Assembly: GCF_028453695.1 (NCBI RefSeq)
Contig: NC_135777.1
Span: 21,104,796-21,168,795 of the forward strand
Source of the DNA: Augochlora pura
Taxonomy: Eukaryota > Arthropoda > Insecta > Hymenoptera > Halictidae
Direction: 5' to 3'
Length of the DNA: 64,000 nucleotides
The notes beneath the pieces are model-generated. The model worked only from the letters and a program-made list of their open reading frames with translations, was not told the origin of the DNA and made no database searches. Made by a program: the position numbers and the translations under genes. How positions within the stretch are numbered: position 1 is the stretch's first letter; each line of letters starts with the position of its first letter. Positions 59,426 to 64,000 of the stretch are shown here, one piece after another.

Positions 59426-60059
59426 ACATTAATAAATATAATATATATATTATAGTTCAACCTTTCAGAGTTAAAATGTCCGATTATCGCAGACAATAAA
59501 CTCGACACATCCGCATAATTTTACACACACGATACATCCTCCTTTTCATTTCGCAGGACTCCCGGACGGACATTAAACAACCAAACTCCACCGACAACGG
59601 GCATCAGTCCCCTAATCCTCGGGATTCCCATCCAAAAATCGGGCGAGATCCCCGGGACCAGACGCAGACGTCCGTAAAAAAAGGAAGAACATCCCGTCGA
59701 ACAAAAAAAAGGAGAACGCGCGTACGTTTTACGGTAAACGATAAATATCGGCTTGGTGCGCCGTGAATATTCGTCTTGGCACGGTTAGCTGGCAAGGTAA
59801 CGAAGACCGGGGGAACGTTTATTTTTGCGCCTCATAGGCCAATAATTCACGGCGTCGCGTCCGGGGGGTTTGGCCACCGGCTAGGTGGCGTTCCCGACGC
59901 CGTTGAAATCCCGATCACGATCGATCTGCCCGCGGGGGGCCCCCCCTTCCCCCCTCTTCCCCCACCCCACAGCTGAATCAACGGCGACCGGCTTCCATTA
60001 GAAAATTTCCCGGCGATATTAATAACGATACGATATTTATACGGTGGACGGCGGGGCCA
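59426..60059. other. Non-coding DNA, GC-rich from 59.5 kb
   Basis: C-rich runs lie at about 59940-59975. The frame 60227-59847 (minus, 126 codons) spans this and the poly-G tract next to it, which gives its Pro/Gly-rich character. No gene recognised. Confidence 0.45.
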
Positions 60060-60076
60060 GGGGGGGGGGGGGGGGG
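60060..60076 (+). repeat. Poly-G tract of about 17
   Basis: A perfect G run in a GC-rich context (60060-60076). Confidence 0.95.
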
Positions 60077-61948
60077 CGTGGTCGCATTTGCAGATTGCGT
60101 CCCGACGACGACGCGACACACTGCGAAACGTTACAGCGGTCGACGCCGGGGCACTGCGCCGAGCGGCGCAGTCCATCCTCGGACGAAGGAGTATCGAATT
60201 GTTTATCGGGCTTGCAACGTCTGACACGAAACCGAAAAAATTCTGTGTGACTCTTCGACGGTGTTTCGATTATAGCGGAGGGTAAGGTGAAACTGAAGGT
60301 AAGGGAAGGTAGGGTTTTTTGTGGATGAGTTTGTTCGGACAGCTTGAACTTACGAGACATGTTGGAGAGACTAGTTTACTAACCATGATTATTTATACGA
60401 TCCACGTAAAGTAAATAAAGTCGACGATTTGCTTTAAATTCGATCCCTTTCATCCCCTAAAGCTGACATATATTTTCTACAAATAGAATTAATTAAATAG
60501 AATTAAAACCTCGGAAATAATCCAAATGCAATATGTCTTATTTAATCTGAAAACTCTGCCAAGCACTTACTTATTAGAACTCTCTTATTCTCAAAACAAA
60601 GGTTGCTAGCTAATCCGCTTCAATTACGCCAAGTGTACCACCACCGCAAGGTTTGTCGCCGCGATAATTAATTTCTTGCAACACGGTAGTCGTCTATCGA
60701 ACATTTTTGTTGTTTTAAGGGCCACAATTAAACATTGCAGAATGCGAAGTCGTGCGAGAAAAAGTTGCGCGCTAAAGTAGGAAAAATACGTCGCCTAGGA
60801 AAGGGAACACGCGAGACCGCGGGACAAGCTCCGTTCGCTGAGGACTAGCTCGACGCCGGAAGAGGACCGTGGAGACCGCATGCGGGGACTGGTGCCATTG
60901 AACGCGGCTTAATATAAAACCTAATGTAACGACCGAGATAAGAAAATTTGAAAGGAGAATGGTAACGAGCGGGGGACTGGAAAACGCGCTTTTTTAATCC
61001 CGCGGGGGTGGAGCTACCCCGACGCTCTCGCGGCTCCTTGCACCGAGGAATTGTGCCCGGATCTCGAAGTTGCGGGGATCTTTCGCCGCGGCGAGGGAAT
61101 TTTATTTCGAATGTAACGAGCGTGTTTCTTGAAGATTGAAACTGGTCCTGGGACGATTCCGTGAGCTTTTCGACACGACGATGGCTTTTTTCCCTTTTGG
61201 CGAGAGGATAGAATTGAGTTGCCGCTTTGCTCGCGCCATTGCGACGATTAGGGTCGCTATTTATTTGTGCTGTTAGTTTGCGCGTCGATTACCGTGCTAG
61301 TTATATATAAATAATGGTGATTGTTTTATGAGATTTGAAATTGGAAAAATGCTTTCGTAAAGAGTAGTTATATTTTTTTAATTATAAAATGGAATGTGTG
61401 GTGGACAATTATAGTGACAGAAGCACAGATTTTATAGTGAACAATTTTGCAATCACAAATGTAGATTTTGTGGTTAATATTGTTATAGAAGACCAAATTA
61501 TTGTCGACTGTCTTTGATAAATTTATAAATCTTGTAACACATATATTCTGTAATATATATTGTAATATAAATCGCTTCTAGCTGTCGCTCTTCTTACAAA
61601 CAATAACCTGCAAACAATAAACCTCTCCCAACTATCATCCAAAAACCATTTACATATCTTCCAAATTGTACAAAATACAAAATAATAACAATACCAAATA
61701 CAAAACCAAATCCTAGATTTCCGCCACTAAATTCCACCTTCTCCGCATACTCCACCGTCCGGCCGCCGTCCCCGAACTTCCACAATCTTCTTAAAACGCG
61801 GGTTAGGGACCTCCGTCGCCCATCGCCGGAACACTGTACACGGGACACCGTAACGTCTCGTCAAAGCGGGAACGCGTCGAGAGAGAGAAAAAGAGGACGC
61901 GAGGCACGGCCGTTCCGACGAAAATTTCTCCGGCACGCAACAAGCGGC
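60077..61948. other. Non-coding DNA
   Basis: GC-rich at 60077-60370 and 60650-61280, AT-rich at 60400-60600 and 61290-61740. No gene or repeat family recognised. Confidence 0.45.
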
Positions 61949-61974
61949 TCTCTCTCTCTCTCTCTCTCTCTCTC
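61949..61974 (+). repeat. CT microsatellite
   Basis: A perfect (CT)n run. Confidence 0.95.
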
Positions 61975-62210
61975 GGCACGGTGTGCTGGGCGGGTGAATT
62001 CCCGAATTACAAGCCCCTCTCATTTGAATAAACGTCGACGCACCGGGCGCCGGTCTTTGTTTTACGAGCAAACGGAATAGCGACACGCCGGGGGAAAACG
62101 CCAACATCCGATGGAGGCGTTAGGCGTTGTGAAACGTTGAAATATAAATATAACGAAATAAGACGAGAGGACGGAACATCGGTGGACCGTGGATCCGAGG
62201 AAGAGGGGGG
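61975..62210. other. Short GC-rich non-coding gap
   Basis: Between the CT run and the GA-rich stretch. No feature recognised. Confidence 0.45.
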
Positions 62211-62350
62211 ACGGGGAGGGAGAGACACGGAAAGCGAAAGAGAGAGAGAGAGATAGACACGGAAAGCGTAGGAGAGAGAGAGAGAGAGATAGAGAGAGAA
62301 AGAGGTAGGAAGAGGGAGGAAGGGGTGTGGGAGAGGAGAGACAGAAAAAA
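62211..62350 (+). repeat. GA-rich stretch with CACGGAAAGCG(A/T)AAGAGAG duplication
   Basis: ACACGGAAAGCGAAAGAGAG and ACACGGAAAGCGTAGGAGAG, about 34 bp apart, are embedded in (GA)n. The opposite strand reads as Leu/Ser/Pro-rich chance frames (62420-62007). Confidence 0.88.
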
Positions 62351-62634
62351 ATGGGAAGAGAGAGCACACGGGACGGGCGGAGCGTACACCGGCAATCTCC
62401 CCGCGGCCCGCCTCCCTCACGACAAAGTATTTCTGTCAGGATAATGCGGTACGTGGGTGGATCATTTTGTACACAGGTATCAGACGGCGCGCGGTTTCGC
62501 CTCTTCGTCGTCGCCGACGAGGAGAGAATGCAGGTTCAAAAACCGCATATCGGAAATACGATTCACCTTGTATTCCCCAGATCGCGTGATACGGGGGGTG
62601 GTAACACGTCGAACAGAGACGGAGAGACACTGTT
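62351..62634. other. GC-rich non-coding gap
   Basis: No feature is recognised except that the chance frames of the following CT array begin here. Confidence 0.45.
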
Positions 62635-63035
62635 ACATCTCTCTTTCTTCCTCTTCTTCTTCTATCTTTCTCTTTCTTCCTTTTCTTCCTCCATCTCTCT
62701 CTTTCTTCCTTTTCGTCCTCTGTCTCTCTCTTTCTTCCTCTTCTTCCTCCATCTCTCTCTTTCTGCCTCTACTCTTCTATCTTTCTCTTTCTTCCTCTAT
62801 CTCTCTCTTTCTCCCTCTTCTTCCTCTGTCTCTCTCTTTCTTCCTTTTCTTCCTCCATCTCTCTCTTTCTTCCTCTACTCTTCCATCTTTCTCTTTATTC
62901 CTCTGTCTCTCTCTTTCTTCCTCTACTCTTCTATCTTTCTCTATCTCTCTCTTTCTCCCTCTACTCTTCTATCTTTCTCTTTCTTCCTCCGTCTCTCTCT
63001 TTCTCCCTCTACCCTTCCGTCTCCCTCCCTTTTTT
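62635..63035 (+). repeat. Pyrimidine minisatellite of CTCTTTCTTCCTCT units
   Basis: About 400 bases that are nearly all C/T. TCTCTCTTTCTTCCT, TTCTTCCTCCATCTCTCT and CTCTACTCTTCTATCTTTCT recur at irregular 24-32 base spacing. The 247- and 216-codon plus frames (62327-63070 and 62457-63107) read through it and are rich in Leu, Ser and Phe, so they are not genes. The strand bias could form triplex (H-) DNA. Confidence 0.92.
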
Positions 63036-64000
63036 TCCGGGCAGATCCGTGTGATTTCGAGAAAAGCTGAATCCCCGGGTTCGCGCCGCGAACAGAGAGA
63101 TCTCTGATACACTGCCGGAATACCGGGTGACAATGAGATTACCAGCGGATACCCCGGGATCCCGGGCTCCATGATTATTCGCTTCGATTTAGTAGGTTCT
63201 GCGACGCGCGCGCGCGCGCGCTCGCTCGCTCGCGGCCTCTCGTTCGCCGTTCGAACGTCGGCGGAAGTATTGAAAATTTCCCTGCTCGTTCCTGCTGATG
63301 CTGCACGTGCGCGGAGCGAAGTCTCCGAGGGTAACCCCCCCCCCTCTCCTCTCCTCTCCCTCCTATCCGCTGCATATGTGCACATGTAATTTTTTAAATT
63401 AAAAGTTTGATATTAGAGCGAGCGACCGGTCTCGCGTGCGAACAAGCTGATTTTTCTGATAAGTTCGCAATTATGTCCCAACCTACTTTATGCCGCGGTC
63501 TTGTGCGTCTCAACTCTATTTAGTCGAATTAATTGGAAACCCTGAAGTGGACTTGAATGACGCGAGGTTTTCGTTGCGTGCGAATCGGCTGGGAATCTTT
63601 GGATCGCTTCTTTTGGGATTACGGACTCTTTTAGGGATAGGTATCTAATTTTTGTTATTGTTTTTGCGACTTTGTGGAATGTATATATTGTGTATGGTTG
63701 TCATTTGTATAATATAAAAAGAGAAATTTGTATAATATAAATAGAGAAATTCATACAATACAAAGTAGACAAGATTATTTTTAAATCATGGTGAAAATAC
63801 AGTTGAAATTATGGCAAAACTAACGGATGCAATTTTAATATAGTATAAGGTCTAAAAAATCTTAAAACTGTCGATATATTATTTTTAATCCAACATAAGT
63901 ATTAAAAAGAGACAGAATATTTTTTAGCTTCAATTTCTTGCAACCAATACAAATAATTTATATCTTCTCAAAATCCGCTATTTAATTACTACAAAAAATC
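63036..64000. other. Non-coding edge segment
   Basis: GC-rich to about 63650 with a (CG)n run at about 63205-63220, continuing as CTCGCTCG, and a C-rich patch near 63337-63361. AT-rich to the window end, including three GAGAAATTTGTATAATATAA-like units near 63720-63760. No gene recognised. Confidence 0.45.

Noticed and set aside
62327..63070. 247-codon plus frame, Leu/Ser/Phe-rich with apparent membrane segments
   Set aside because: It reads straight through a pyrimidine tract; the hydrophobic character comes from CTCTTTCTTCC repeats. A second frame in another phase is equally open.

Overview
The window looks like non-coding DNA from an insect nuclear genome. I found no protein-coding gene, rRNA, tRNA or CRISPR array that I can support. 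Three things point to an insect, most plausibly an aculeate hymenopteran (bee or ant type). First, GC-rich blocks of 0.3-2 kb alternate abruptly with AT-rich blocks. Second, CpG is abundant inside the GC-rich blocks and there are many pure (CG)n runs, so CpG has not been depleted. Third, there are many short non-autonomous DNA transposons flanked by TTAA or TA and many di- and minisatellites. The species and the host locus (large intron or intergenic desert) cannot be fixed from the sequence. The assignment to Hymenoptera is an inference from composition.

The long open frames are artefacts. The longest (341 codons, minus strand, 40418-39393) lies over a 20-bp minisatellite with few stop codons. 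Those at 62327-63070, 2454-2870, 28211-28781 and 47624-48292 lie over CT-rich or simple repeats. Others (for example 17525-18241, 21596-22213 and 5707-6204) sit in GC-rich DNA, show no recognisable domain and overlap frames on the other strand.

Layout. 0-5 kb: a rearranged TTAA-flanked MITE, a CT minisatellite and a near-perfect 38-bp inverted repeat. 5-10 kb: a GC-rich block, a satellite with a ~185-bp period, a 20-bp minisatellite and a tandem pair of TTAA elements. 10-18 kb: GC/AT mosaic with a poly-A/poly-G tract, a complete TTAA MITE at 13.1 kb and a ~60-bp tandem array. 18-22 kb: 33-bp and 29-bp minisatellites, then a nested structure in which a TA-flanked element contains a TTAA MITE followed by a 37-bp concatemer of its own 3' end. 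22-35 kb: mosaic DNA, CT and G tracts, and a 400-bp TTAA composite with 45-bp internal repeats. 35.3 kb: an intact 230-bp TA-flanked MITE with 25-bp inverted ends, inserted in an AT satellite. 36-44 kb: a 20-bp minisatellite with higher-order structure and a 32-bp repeat. 43-60 kb: more TTAA elements, a possible duplicated GC-rich element near 49-50 kb and a 24-bp GA minisatellite. 60-64 kb: poly-G, GA and CT tracts.

The strongest biological signal is the set of TTAA-flanked elements whose ends begin CCC and finish GGG. This matches the hallmark of piggyBac-type non-autonomous elements. Several share a CTCGAG or ACGAGTCAG subterminal motif, and some are joined in tandem through a shared TTAA.
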